From positions 1 through 17,459 of the forward strand of contig JAKLQT010000232.1 of assembly GCA_022013205.1 (NCBI GenBank): a DNA stretch of 17,459 nt, given 5' to 3'. Both the position numbers and the translations under genes were made by a program. The notes beneath the pieces are model-generated. The model was not told the DNA's origin, made no database searches, and saw only the letters and a program-made list of their open reading frames with translations. Of this stretch, positions 1 to 7,649 are shown in pieces. This DNA is from Candidatus Omnitrophota bacterium. GTDB lineage: Bacteria > Omnitrophota > Gorgyraeia > B26-G9. Numbering within the stretch: position 1 is the stretch's first letter; every line of letters begins with the position of its first letter.

Positions 1-1
1 A

Positions 2-973
2 GAAGAAGCAAAGGATTATTTTGACCTTACTGAGGCTATTGTAGCCATTCCTTTGGTATTGAACACGAAATTGCTGGGCATGATCAATCTGGGCAAAAAG
101 GCAAATTTCCAGCGCTACCGCGCCTCTGACTTTTATTTTTTAAATACCCTGAAAAATGAATCGGTTATCGCTATATTGAATTCCCTGTTGTATGAAAATA
201 TGGAAGAACAGGTCAAGCAGCGTTCCAAGGAGCTTATTGAGGTTCAATCACAGCTAATCCAGGCGGAAAAATTAGCTACGGTTGGTACGTTGGCCGGCGG
301 AGTGGCGCATGAGATTAATAATCCTCTGGCTGCGATCCTTACAAACGCGCAGATGCTTCTTGATTCTGATACCATTAATAACGAGTCAGATAAAGAGTCT
401 CTTGAACTTATCGAAGAGGCCACCAAACGCTGCCAGAATATTGTGCAGAAGCTGATGTTTTACGCGAGAAAGCCTTTAGAGTCTAAAGGAGTAACGGCAA
501 TAGACCTGCTTGCTGTGGTAAACAAGGTAATTTCTTTTATAGGCTATCAAATGGAGCAGGAGAATGTAACTGTGCGTATCCAGGCGGATGATAAGGTGTA
601 TTCGGTTATGGGAAATCATAATGAATTGGAACAGGTAGTAACAAATATATTGTTAAACGCCAAAGACGCTATTAGGCACGTAAAAAAAAGCGGGGAGATC
701 CATATCTCTTTTTCAAAGTCCGGACAGTGGATAGAGCTTAAGATTAAAGACGAAGGAGGGGGGATCTCTTCAAATATTCAATCAAAGATATTTGATCCAT
801 TTTTTACGACAAAAGATATAGGTGAAGGGTTAGGGCTTGGCCTTTCCATCTGCCAGGCGATTATTCAAAGGCATAACGGAGAGATAAAAGTAAAATCTCA
901 ATCAGGGGAAGGGGCTGTATTTATAATCAGGCTGGGCCATGCTATAGGGAAAGATCAAAGCCGCAGCCAATAA
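2..973 (+). CDS. GAF-domain sensor histidine kinase, 5' end outside the window
   Basis: The reading frame is open to the left edge, so this is the C-terminal part of a longer kinase. The first ~60 codons (with IVAIPL and LLGMINLGKK) look like the last strands of a GAF sensor domain. A short coiled-coil linker follows, rich in E, K and Q. The HisKA dimerization helix carries GGVAHEINNPLAAI, with the phospho-accepting His at nt 308-310. The HATPase_c domain shows an N box (TNILLNAKDAI), a G1 box (KDEGGGI), an F box (IFDPFFTTK) and a G2 box (GEGLGLGLSI). It should autophosphorylate and pass phosphate to a receiver; the stand-alone receiver protein beginning 84 nt downstream is the obvious partner. 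No membrane segment lies in the visible part. The H-box region resembles that of the second kinase at 9629-11791. The kinase assignment is firm; the signal sensed is unknown. Confidence 0.93.
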   Translation, partial: EEAKDYFDLTEAIVAIPLVLNTKLLGMINLGKKANFQRYRASDFYFLNTLKNESVIAILNSLLYENMEEQVKQRSKELIEVQSQLIQAEKLATVGTLAGGVAHEINNPLAAILTNAQMLLDSDTINNESDKESLELIEEATKRCQNIVQKLMFYARKPLESKGVTAIDLLAVVNKVISFIGYQMEQENVTVRIQADDKVYSVMGNHNELEQVVTNILLNAKDAIRHVKKSGEIHISFSKSGQWIELKIKDEGGGISSNIQSKIFDPFFTTKDIGEGLGLGLSICQAIIQRHNGEIKVKSQSGEGAVFIIRLGHAIGKDQSRSQ

Positions 974-1057
974 AGATTTTTATTTAGCTTTATGATGCGA
1001 TATAATATGTTTTATATTATTAAATTACCTGCCAGGAAGTTGAAGAGGAGGTGTTGT

Positions 1058-1432
1058 ATGAACAGGAATATTTTGATTATTGACGATGAGAAGCTGATTA
1101 CCAGGACATTGCGAAAATTGTTGGAAAAAGAAGGTTATGAAGTAACTGTTGCCCATAGCGGACAGGAGGCGTTGGAGCATATCAAGTGCCGGAATTTTAA
1201 TTTAATTGTTTGTGATGTGAGAATGCCTCAGATGGACGGGGTAGAGACCATTAGAGAAATACGTAATTATCTGAAGCAGGAAGGTAAACCTTCTGTGCCG
1301 GAATTACTTATCACCGGTTATGCCGATGAACAAAGATATAAAAGCGCTGTGGAGCTGAAGGTGGCGGATTATATGTATAAACCGTTTGACAAGGAAGAGT
1401 TTTTAGAAGCGGTAAAAAAGAATATAAAATAG
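1058..1432 (+). CDS. Single-domain response regulator (CheY/Spo0F-like receiver)
   Basis: This 124-residue protein is only a receiver domain. It has the acidic pair D9/D10, phospho-acceptor D53 in IVCDVRMP, T86 in LLITGY and K108 in YMYKPFD, so the phosphorylation machinery is complete. There is no output domain. It should work as a phosphorelay intermediate or by protein-protein contact. An in-frame ATG exists at 992, but ATG 1058 is preferred: a strong Shine-Dalgarno (GAGGAGGTG, 1045-1053) sits just before it, and the sequence from there (MNRNILIIDDE) starts exactly as receivers do. The 22 extra codons from 992 look non-coding. It follows the histidine kinase and precedes the ketosynthase pair by 32 nt, so kinase, receiver and ketosynthases may share a transcript. 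Confidence 0.93.
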   Translation: MNRNILIIDDEKLITRTLRKLLEKEGYEVTVAHSGQEALEHIKCRNFNLIVCDVRMPQMDGVETIREIRNYLKQEGKPSVPELLITGYADEQRYKSAVELKVADYMYKPFDKEEFLEAVKKNIK

Positions 1433-1464
1433 TTATTAAGCATAGCGATGGAAGAAGAATAAGT

Positions 1465-2694
1465 ATGCGTAAAAAGAATATTGTAATTACAGGCATAGGG
1501 GTTATTGCTCCGAACGCGATCGGCAAGGATGATTTCTGGAACGCGTTAGCAGAAGGTATATCAGGCATTAAGCCGGCCACGCTTTTAGACACTACTTATT
1601 TCAAAAGCAAGCTGGCCGCAGAGTGCAGTACTTTTGACCCTAAGGAAATATTAGGGCCCAAGGGCCTTAGAAACCTTGACCGGGCAACCTTGCTTATCGC
1701 TTCAGCGGCAAAGCTTGCTTTGGAAGATTCAGGTACTAGTGTTAATGAAGAGAATACAGGGGATATCGGTGTGGTTACTGCTACAACCTTATCTATTGCC
1801 TCTGATATAGCCGAGTTTACTAAAGAGGTTGTCCAGGACGGGCCCGGTATGGTGAACCCGGCTTTATTTCCGCCAACCACTATGAATTTCCCCTCGAGCC
1901 ATCTGGCTATCAGATATAAGATTAAAGGATTCAATACAACTGTTTCCACAGGCTACAGCGCCGGGTTAGACGCGCTTAAATACGCTGTTGATATGATCGA
2001 TTCAGGCCGCGCTAAAGCCGTGCTGGTTGGCTCTGTAGAAAGCTTTTCATTTTCCAGTTTTGTCGGTTTTTATAAGGCAGGATTTCTTGCAGGCAGAAAA
2101 GGAGAAGAGCTTTCAAGCCCGTTTGATAAAAGGAGAAACGGAATAATCCTTGGGGAGGCAGCTACGGTTTTGGTTATTGAAGATGAGGAATACGCTTTAG
2201 AAAGAAAGGCTAATATAATCGCTCGGGTCTTAAGTGTTAAGGCGTTTTTTGACGCTTACCGTAACGCGGATTATGACCCGAGAATGCGCAGTTTAAAGCG
2301 GAGCATGATACGAGTTCTTGAGAGCGCGGAGCTAAACGTGGAAGATATTGATTATATATGCGCTGCCGCCAACTCCGTTAAACAGCAGGATAAACTGGAG
2401 ACAGAGGCGATCAAGGATGTGTTTAATATATATGCTAAGAAAATTCCGGTTAGCTCCATAAAATCCATGGTTGGTGAAAGTATCAGCGCCTCAGGAGGCC
2501 TGCAGGCGGCTGCCGCGGTAGGGGCGATTGTGAAGGGGTTTATTCCTCCGACAATTAACTATCAGGAGCCGGACCCTGATTGCGATTTAGATTATGTGCC
2601 GAATGTTTCAAGAAAAGCAGGCGTGAATAATGTATTAATAAACAGTTTCGGGCCAGGAGGCAATAATACAACAGCTGTGATTAGTAAATACTAA
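1465..2694 (+). CDS. Catalytically degenerate beta-ketoacyl synthase (KS-beta / chain-length-factor-like)
   Basis: The 409-residue protein has the full thiolase-fold length of FabF-type ketosynthases: N-terminal NIVITGIGVIAPNAIG, mid-protein SPFDKRRNGIILGEAA, C-terminal SFGPGGNNTT. All three catalytic positions are changed. The nucleophile motif reads TGYSAG, giving Tyr164 where FabF has Cys. The first His motif reads CAAANS, giving Ala301. The second reads KSMVGES, giving Glu338 instead of GH, while Lys333 is kept. It cannot condense acyl units by the normal mechanism. In type II polyketide and aryl polyene systems, an inactive ketosynthase (chain-length factor) forms a heterodimer with an active one and helps set chain length. 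The intact ketosynthase is the next gene, 90 nt downstream, which fits that role. A KS-beta role is inference; the residue losses are directly visible. The ATG start has only a weak purine-rich Shine-Dalgarno but matches the family N-terminus. Confidence 0.88.
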   Translation: MRKKNIVITGIGVIAPNAIGKDDFWNALAEGISGIKPATLLDTTYFKSKLAAECSTFDPKEILGPKGLRNLDRATLLIASAAKLALEDSGTSVNEENTGDIGVVTATTLSIASDIAEFTKEVVQDGPGMVNPALFPPTTMNFPSSHLAIRYKIKGFNTTVSTGYSAGLDALKYAVDMIDSGRAKAVLVGSVESFSFSSFVGFYKAGFLAGRKGEELSSPFDKRRNGIILGEAATVLVIEDEEYALERKANIIARVLSVKAFFDAYRNADYDPRMRSLKRSMIRVLESAELNVEDIDYICAAANSVKQQDKLETEAIKDVFNIYAKKIPVSSIKSMVGESISASGGLQAAAAVGAIVKGFIPPTINYQEPDPDCDLDYVPNVSRKAGVNNVLINSFGPGGNNTTAVISKY

Positions 2695-2784
2695 ATTTAA
2701 TTATTGCTGCAGAATTCTATGGGCGTGAGCCTGTAGCTATTCACTAATAAAGGTTTAGCAAGTAAATTGTATAGGTAGGTTTGT

Positions 2785-3999
2785 ATGAACAATCGACGCG
2801 TAGTAGTTACCGGCCTTGGGGTTGTCTCATCAGTAGGTATTGGTAAAGATACCTTCTGGGAGAAGATCATTTCCGGCGCAAGCGGAATAAGTAAGGTTAC
2901 AGGTTTTGATACAACAGATTTCCAGTGTCATTACGGCGGGGAAATAAAAGATTTTAACCCGGAACAGTTCATGCCTAAAAGAAAGATAAGATTTCTGGGC
3001 AAGACATCGCAGCTGGCGATTGCGGCATCATTTTTGGCATTAGAAGACGCGCGGATTAATCTAACAGGAATTACTAAAGAAAAATTCGGGGTTCTGGTCG
3101 GAACCACATTAGGTGAGAGGTCAATGGAGGAGGTAACAGAGGCCTGGGCAAAGGGCGGATTGACAAATATTGACCGTTTAAAACTATTTCAGGCCGCGGC
3201 AAATAATATTTCAGCTGGTATAGGCATCCAGTTTAAGGCAATGGGCTTAAACTTCCTTATTCCCAATGCCTGTGCCGCGGGTAATTACGCTATTGGATAC
3301 GCGTTTGACCTTGTAAAAAACGGGGATTTAAATTTTGCCCTTGCCGGGGGCAGTGAAGCGTTTTCGCGTGTCGCGTTTTCCGGGTTCCAGAGGCTTTACG
3401 CTATGGCTAGTGATAAATGCCGGCCGTTTGATAAAAACAGAAAAGGAATGATGCTTGGAGAAGGTTCAGGGATATTATTTTTAGAATCACTTGATTCAGC
3501 GCGTAAAAGAGGGGCAGCCATATATGCCGAGATTTTAGGATACGGCTTATCCTGCGATGCTTATCACGCTACAGCATCTGATGCGGCAGGCGTGGCAAAG
3601 GTAATGAATAAGGCATTGGAAGACGCTAAAATAAGCAGTGAACAGGTAGATTACATTTGCGCTCACGGCACAGGCACGCCGATGAACGATAAAACAGAGT
3701 CAAAGGCGATTAAAGAGGTGTTTGGCTCAAGGCATAAAGATGTATTGGCAAGCTCATTGAAATCCATGATTGGACATACAATGGGCGCGTCCGCGGCGAT
3801 TGAATCAGCAGCATGCTGCCTGGCAATAAAAGACGGGATTGTCCCTCCGACCATAAATTTCGAGACATCGGACCCTGAATGCGATATTGACTGTGTGCCC
3901 AATATTGCCAGAAAGAAAAAGATAAATATTGCCTTAAATAACGGCTTTGCCTTTGGCGGGAATAACTGCTGTGTGGTGTTCGGCAAGGCAAGTCCTTGA
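2785..3999 (+). CDS. Beta-ketoacyl-ACP synthase II-like enzyme (active KS-alpha)
   Basis: A 404-residue FabF-family condensing enzyme. It keeps the whole catalytic set: Cys163 in PNACAAGN, His294 in CAHGTGTP, and Lys326 and His331 in LKSMIGHTMGA. The C-terminus carries the family motif FAFGGNNCCVVFG. It should condense an acyl thioester with malonyl-ACP by decarboxylation in the cytoplasm. Downstream of the degenerate ketosynthase, it is the likely active half of a KS-alpha/KS-beta heterodimer. The order here is beta then alpha, whereas actinobacterial aromatic polyketide clusters usually have alpha then beta. The 90-nt spacer before it holds a modest TAGGTAGG Shine-Dalgarno and no clear terminator. 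It could instead be a general FabF, but FabF genes normally sit with fabD, fabG and acpP, which are absent here. Its 3' end resembles two orphan stubs further downstream. Confidence 0.92.
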   Translation: MNNRRVVVTGLGVVSSVGIGKDTFWEKIISGASGISKVTGFDTTDFQCHYGGEIKDFNPEQFMPKRKIRFLGKTSQLAIAASFLALEDARINLTGITKEKFGVLVGTTLGERSMEEVTEAWAKGGLTNIDRLKLFQAAANNISAGIGIQFKAMGLNFLIPNACAAGNYAIGYAFDLVKNGDLNFALAGGSEAFSRVAFSGFQRLYAMASDKCRPFDKNRKGMMLGEGSGILFLESLDSARKRGAAIYAEILGYGLSCDAYHATASDAAGVAKVMNKALEDAKISSEQVDYICAHGTGTPMNDKTESKAIKEVFGSRHKDVLASSLKSMIGHTMGASAAIESAACCLAIKDGIVPPTINFETSDPECDIDCVPNIARKKKINIALNNGFAFGGNNCCVVFGKASP

Positions 4000-4044
4000 A
4001 TTTTATCATTGCAAATTAAAAGGTAATGCTTTAAAATACAAGGT

Positions 4045-5202
4045 ATGATTAAAAGAGAAATTCAGAATACAGTAATAAAATCTTTGAAAAATTTTCCGGT
4101 TGTCGGCATTCTGGGGCCAAGACAGGTCGGGAAAACAACACTTGCCAGAGAAATTCAGAAAAAATACAAGTCAAAAGCTGTTTACCTTGACCTGGAACTT
4201 CCTTCCGATATAAATAAACTTCAGGAACCGGAATTGTATTTAAACCAATATGCGGATTCTTTAGTAATCATTGATGAGATACAGAGAATGCCGTCACTTT
4301 TTCCGCTACTTCGGGCTTTAGTGGATAAGAATAGAATTCCTGGCCGTTTTCTTATCCTGGGTTCGGCTTCGCTCGATTTAATGAAAAACGCCTCGGAAAC
4401 TTTAGCGGGAAGAATTATTTATTATGAATTGACGCCTTTTTATTTAAAGGAAGTGGGAGTTAATGAAAAAATAGTCAATAACCTCTGGTTACGAGGAGGC
4501 TATCCCAATAGTTATCTCGCGAGGAGTAATGCTTTAAGTGTTTCATGGAGGGAAAGCTTCATTAAAACTTATCTGCAAAGAGATATCCCCCAACTGGGGA
4601 TAAGAGTTCCCTCCACTCAGTTAAGAAAATTCTGGATGATGCTGGCGCATTTTCAAGGGCAGCTCTGGAACGCCAGCCAGATAGCAGGCAGCATGGGTGT
4701 TTCTGCCCCGTCAGTCAAGCACTACCTTGATATTTTAGAAGAAACTTTTATTGTTACTCAGCTTTTTCCTTATTATTCAAATCTTAAGAAAAGATTAGTG
4801 AAATCTCAAAAGGTATATATAAGAGACAGTGGATTGCTTCATACGCTTCTTAACATTAAGGCTATAGATGAATTGCAAGGGCATCCCGCTTTAGGGAAAT
4901 CATGGGAAGGTTTTGTGATCGAACAGATAAATAATATGCTGCCGGAAAATTATGAGAAATACTTTTACCGGACAAGCGCCGGAGCGGAACTGGATCTTGT
5001 AATTTTTAAGTCATATAGGAATCCTGTAGCCATTGAGATTAAATACTCTTCCAATCCTGTTGTTTCAAGAGGATTCTGGAACGCGTTTGAAGATCTGAAT
5101 TGCGGGAAAGGGTATATAGTTTATCCGGGAAAGGAATCCTATCCGGTAGGGAAAAATGTGTTTACGCTTCCGGTTTCCGGAATTGAAAAGATACTTGAAT
5201 AA
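4045..5202 (+). CDS. AAA_14 / DUF4143 family ATPase
   Basis: A 385-residue protein of the AAA_14-DUF4143 family, common in accessory regions of bacteria and archaea. The N-terminal ATPase has a Walker A motif (GPRQVGKTT, K30 in the loop), a Walker B motif (LVIIDEIQ, D77/E78) and a sensor-like GSAS near residue 107. The C-terminal DUF4143 part contains a winged-helix-like stretch (SQIAGSMGVSAPSVKHYL) and ends with AELDLVIFK...AIEIKYS, which has the layout of a PD-(D/E)XK nuclease core. The physiological role of the family is poorly defined; association with defence or mobile DNA has been suggested. It interrupts the biosynthetic genes and sits just before a MntA/HepT pair, so it looks like accessory cargo. 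The start ATG is preceded only by a short AGG. Confidence 0.88.
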   Translation: MIKREIQNTVIKSLKNFPVVGILGPRQVGKTTLAREIQKKYKSKAVYLDLELPSDINKLQEPELYLNQYADSLVIIDEIQRMPSLFPLLRALVDKNRIPGRFLILGSASLDLMKNASETLAGRIIYYELTPFYLKEVGVNEKIVNNLWLRGGYPNSYLARSNALSVSWRESFIKTYLQRDIPQLGIRVPSTQLRKFWMMLAHFQGQLWNASQIAGSMGVSAPSVKHYLDILEETFIVTQLFPYYSNLKKRLVKSQKVYIRDSGLLHTLLNIKAIDELQGHPALGKSWEGFVIEQINNMLPENYEKYFYRTSAGAELDLVIFKSYRNPVAIEIKYSSNPVVSRGFWNAFEDLNCGKGYIVYPGKESYPVGKNVFTLPVSGIEKILE

Positions 5203-5307
5203 ATTTTGGCGGAATTAGCCCTTGGCGCGGGGAAAGCAAATGCTTATCCTGAGGCACTCAGACGCAGGGAAGGACGGGATTTAAGTTTATTGGAGCAAAT
5301 TTTTTAA
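5203..5307 (+). pseudogene. Possible 3' remnant of an unidentified gene
   Basis: Right after the ATPase stop, in the same frame, 34 codons run open to a TAA at 5305-5307. The peptide has ordinary protein-like composition, with LALGAGKANAYPEALRRR and a charged tail ending DLSLLEQIF. There is no start codon with a ribosome binding site, so it may be the end of a gene cut off by the ATPase insertion. I do not recognise the family. It may equally be chance. Confidence 0.2.
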
Positions 5308-5341
5308 AAAAGTTCTATTAACGGAAAGAAGAAAGGGAAAA

Positions 5342-5632
5342 ATGAAAACGCGGAAAGATATAAAGCAGACGCTGAAGGAATTTATCCCATTGATGCGCCA
5401 GCGGTTTAAAGTGAAAGATGTTGGGATTTTCGGCTCTTATGCGCGGGGTGAAGAAACCGCACGGAGCGATATTGATATTTTGGTAGAATTTTCCGGATCT
5501 ATCGGTTGGGAATTCATTGATTTGAAAGAATTTTTGGAAGAAATTTTAGACAGGAAAGTAGATTTAGTCACGATAAAAGCCTTAAAACCGCAATTGAAGG
5601 ATGTTATTTTAAAAGAGGTTAAATACGTATGA
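5342..5632 (+). CDS. mntA: MntA-type minimal nucleotidyltransferase (antitoxin), copy 1
   Basis: A 96-residue DNA-polymerase-beta-fold nucleotidyltransferase. The signature GSYARGEx6DIDILVEF spans residues 31-50 and supplies two metal-binding aspartates (D43, D45). A further Asp in KVDLV is the expected third carboxylate. In characterised MntA/HepT (type VII) systems the enzyme adds AMP units to a tyrosine of the HEPN toxin and thereby neutralises it. The stop overlaps the start of the HEPN gene in an ATGA, giving translational coupling. The ribosome binding site is AAAGGGAAA just before ATG 5342. The overall arrangement is standard for the family; substrate specificity is inferred. Confidence 0.92.
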   Translation: MKTRKDIKQTLKEFIPLMRQRFKVKDVGIFGSYARGEETARSDIDILVEFSGSIGWEFIDLKEFLEEILDRKVDLVTIKALKPQLKDVILKEVKYV

Positions 5633-5979
5633 GAAATTATAAGCTTTTTATCGAAGATATCTTGGACGCGATAAATAAAATTGAAACTTATACCAAGGGG
5701 TTAAGTTATGAAATGTTTATGGCGCAGGAAATGGTTGTTGACGCTGTTATCCGGAATATAGAGATTATAGGGGAAGCGGCAAGAAATGTTCCTGAAAATA
5801 TCAAAAGAAAATATTCTTATATCCCATGGAAGAGGATGATTGGGTTACGTAACATTACAGTTCACGAATATTTTGGAGTAGATTTAGATATTATCTGGGA
5901 GATTGTGTCAAAAAATCTTCCAGAGACAAAACCGGGCATACAGGCGATGTTGGGAAAATTGGAGAAGATGGAGAGCTGA
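5629..5979 (+). CDS. hepT: HepT-like HEPN-domain ribonuclease toxin, copy 1
   Basis: A 116-residue all-helical HEPN protein (DUF86/HepT family). It has the RX4HXY active-site motif RNITVHEY: R74, H79 and Y81. The preceding helix IRNIEIIGEAARNVP is highly typical of the family. HEPN proteins of this type are RNases when dimeric, and the Tyr of the motif is the AMPylation site in characterised homologues. The gene overlaps the upstream nucleotidyltransferase by 4 nt, as expected for a co-translated antitoxin-toxin pair. The active-site residues appear intact, so the toxin is probably functional. It has no visible functional link to the ketosynthases. Confidence 0.92.
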   Translation: MRNYKLFIEDILDAINKIETYTKGLSYEMFMAQEMVVDAVIRNIEIIGEAARNVPENIKRKYSYIPWKRMIGLRNITVHEYFGVDLDIIWEIVSKNLPETKPGIQAMLGKLEKMES

Positions 5980-6002
5980 AACGGAAAGATTTTTGATAAC
6001 CA

Positions 6003-6023
6003 ATTCCAATGCGGGTTTGGAAT
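6003..6023 (+). repeat. Hairpin repeat element, copy 1 (ATTCCAA-N7-TTGGAAT)
   Basis: A perfect 7-bp inverted repeat with loop TGCGGGT. The same 21 nt occurs at 8068-8088, and similarity extends on both sides: ATAACC just upstream, GGG...TTCA and AATAA just downstream. No T-run follows, so a simple intrinsic terminator is unlikely. It lies in the spacer downstream of the first HEPN gene. Confidence 0.7.
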
Positions 6024-6088
6024 AGGGTGTGTTCAATAACTAGGGATAATAGATTAAGGTAAGAACCTGAGGGAATAGTTTCGAAATT

Positions 6089-6132
6089 CGAGGGCTGACC
6101 CCTCCTATTCCGAGGGCTGACCCCTCCTATTC
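6089..6132 (+). repeat. Tandem 22-nt direct repeat, two units
   Basis: Two identical, directly adjacent 22-nt units (6089-6110 and 6111-6132) share the core GAGGGCTGACCCCTCC. The core contains GAGGG...CCCTC arms that could form a short stem. Similar GGGGTCAGCCCTC-type motifs occur as dispersed repeats in various environmental genomes, in some cases near REP-associated transposases (recollection, not checked). No transposase is seen here. Confidence 0.75.
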
Positions 6133-6178
6133 TACGGCAGGTAAACTGCAGACAGGGGGGAGGAATTGGGGAGGCTGA

Positions 6179-6232
6179 AAACGCTTTGACTTTGGCGGTA
6201 ATAACTGCAGCGTGGTCTTGGGCAAACGGTGA
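6179..6232 (+). pseudogene. 3' remnant of a lost ketosynthase gene, copy 1
   Basis: After an in-frame stop at 6176-6178, the frame reads KRFDFGGNNCSVVLGKR and ends at TGA 6230-6232. This matches the extreme C-terminus of the ketosynthase ending at 3999 (GFAFGGNNCCVVFGKASP), and the DNA is also clearly similar. Nothing upstream continues the ketosynthase frame, so only about 17 codons remain. Its stop overlaps a GTG that opens the following SDR frame (GTGA), which suggests the lost ketosynthase and the SDR were once translationally coupled. Confidence 0.65.
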
Positions 6233-6252
6233 TATCTTTGTGGGGTGATTCT

Positions 6253-7344
6253 TTGAAGAAAAACACGATATTTTTGACGGGTGCTACGGGGATATTCGGT
6301 TCTTATTTGTTAAAAATTTTGCTGCAAAGAGGGCATAAAGTATATGTTTTATCCAGGCAAAAGGCCGATAAGAACGCGACAGAGAGAATTCGGGATGTTT
6401 TGCGGTTCTGGGATAATAAAGTTTTTTCGAAACACGGGAAAACCCTGATTATCGTTGAAGGAGATATTACAGAAAAAAATCTGGGCCTGTCTAAAAATAA
6501 CCGGCAATTACTGGAAAAGGATGTAGAAGAGGTTTATCACAGCGCGGCAATAACCGATTTCAGCTGGCCGTTAAAGGAGATAAGAAAGGTCAATGTTCAG
6601 GGGGTAAAAAATGTCCTGGATACGGCGCTTACCTGGCAAAAACATGGGTGCCTGAAAAAAATAGAACATATCAGCACGGCATATGTATGCGGCACTTACA
6701 AAGGCGTTTTTCGCGAATCGGATTTAGACGTAGGGCAGGGGTTTAATACCACCTATGAGCAAAGCAAGTTTGAAGCGGAAATACTAGTGCGAAAATATAG
6801 AGAAAAGGGCCTGTGGATTGATGTGTTTCGTCCGTCCATGGTTGTGGGCGATTCGCGCGAAGGGAAAATCCCGGAGTTTAAAAATATATATTTGTTGCTT
6901 TCCACGACTAGCTTAGGAATATTCGATATTTTGCCGGTTTTAGGATTTAATGTCAGTTTAACCCCGATTGATTTAACCGCTTGGGCATTGTATCTGCTTT
7001 CACAGCGTTCAAGTGCCCGAAATGAAACGTATAATATTTTCCCGACAAAGGCAATATCACTCAAAAAATTGATAGAATTTGTTGTGAAAAAAACAGGGAA
7101 GAATATGCCGAAACTGATTTCTTTATCGCAGCTAAAGCTTGACGCCTTAACACCCGTACAGCGGAAGCTTTTTGAAAAGAGTTTTTTGCTTTTAAATCCG
7201 GAAGTAAGGCTGGATTCTATCTGCACGAATAATGTGTTAAAAAAATACGGCTTTAGATGGGGAGTATTCAACCTTAAGGCTTTTTTTGAATATTTTTTTG
7301 GCAAAAAGATAATGAGTAAGAATGGAAGATTAAATAAGGAGTGA
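6253..7344 (+). CDS. Thioester-reductase-like extended SDR (NAD-binding_4 / male-sterility family)
   Basis: An extended short-chain dehydrogenase of about 363 residues. The NAD(P)-binding motif is FLTGATGIFGS (residues 7-17), followed by VYVLSRQ. Further marks are EGDIT, YHSAAITDFSWP, the catalytic region ISTAYV and YEQSK (Tyr168, Lys172), and RPSMVVGDS. This pattern matches the reductase domains that release acyl or polyketide chains from a carrier as aldehyde or alcohol, and fatty acyl reductases. It may therefore reduce the ketosynthase product. The frame is open from a GTG at 6229, but TTG 6253 is preferred: GGGGTGAT lies 5-6 nt before it, and the GTG sits in the ketosynthase stub. An isomerase or epimerase of the same superfamily is the main alternative. 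The next gene begins 2 nt after the stop. Confidence 0.85.
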   Translation: MKKNTIFLTGATGIFGSYLLKILLQRGHKVYVLSRQKADKNATERIRDVLRFWDNKVFSKHGKTLIIVEGDITEKNLGLSKNNRQLLEKDVEEVYHSAAITDFSWPLKEIRKVNVQGVKNVLDTALTWQKHGCLKKIEHISTAYVCGTYKGVFRESDLDVGQGFNTTYEQSKFEAEILVRKYREKGLWIDVFRPSMVVGDSREGKIPEFKNIYLLLSTTSLGIFDILPVLGFNVSLTPIDLTAWALYLLSQRSSARNETYNIFPTKAISLKKLIEFVVKKTGKNMPKLISLSQLKLDALTPVQRKLFEKSFLLLNPEVRLDSICTNNVLKKYGFRWGVFNLKAFFEYFFGKKIMSKNGRLNKE

Positions 7345-7346
7345 TT

Positions 7347-7649
7347 ATGTATTCAATAACTGCTGTTGTTTCGAAGGAGAAATTAGAGGCATTTTGCCGT
7401 AAGAACCGTATAACTAAATTACTGCTTTTCGGTTCGGCTTTACGCGGTGACCTTAAGCCGGAAAGCGATATCGATATTTTAGTTGAATTCGATAAAGAGC
7501 ATATTCCCGGATTAATGAGTTTTGCCGGGATGGAGAATGAATTGTCCGGAATGATCGGGAGAAAGGTGGATTTGCGTACGCCGGCAGAGCTAAGCCGGTA
7601 TTTTAGAAGTGATGTTCTAAGGAACGCGAGAGTGGAATATGCGTCCTGA
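7347..7649 (+). CDS. mntA: MntA-type minimal nucleotidyltransferase (antitoxin), copy 2
   Basis: A 100-residue minimal nucleotidyltransferase with GSALRGDLKPESDIDILVEF at residues 29-48; D41 and D43 are metal ligands, and KVDL supplies the likely third carboxylate. ATG 7347 is chosen because AAGGAG (7336-7341) sits 5 nt upstream; a GTG at 7341 overlaps the SDR stop and is an alternative. The sequence is clearly different from the first copy at 5342 (GSALRG against GSYARG, and little similarity outside the motifs), so the two modules were acquired separately or diverged long ago. It overlaps the downstream HEPN gene by 11 nt. Confidence 0.92.
   Translation: MYSITAVVSKEKLEAFCRKNRITKLLLFGSALRGDLKPESDIDILVEFDKEHIPGLMSFAGMENELSGMIGRKVDLRTPAELSRYFRSDVLRNARVEYAS

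Noticed and set aside
992..1057. Upstream extension of the receiver gene
   Set aside because: Adds 22 residues unlike a receiver, while a strong Shine-Dalgarno sits right before ATG 1058.
3663..4009. Two overlapping - strand frames of about 100 codons
   Set aside because: Shadows of the intact ketosynthase C-terminal half; no coding signature.
4045..5202. Reading the AAA/DUF4143 ATPase as a transposition helper (IstB/TniB-like)
   Set aside because: The C-terminal DUF4143 and PD-(D/E)XK-like ending do not match those helpers, and no transposase or terminal inverted repeats are visible.
6003..6023. Intrinsic terminator after the first HEPN gene
   Set aside because: The stem is perfect but no T-run follows, and the element is repeated elsewhere at a different position relative to genes.
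6753..7304. 183-codon open frame on the - strand
   Set aside because: It lies entirely antisense to the SDR, whose motifs are clear; the antisense product has no recognisable motif or ribosome binding site.
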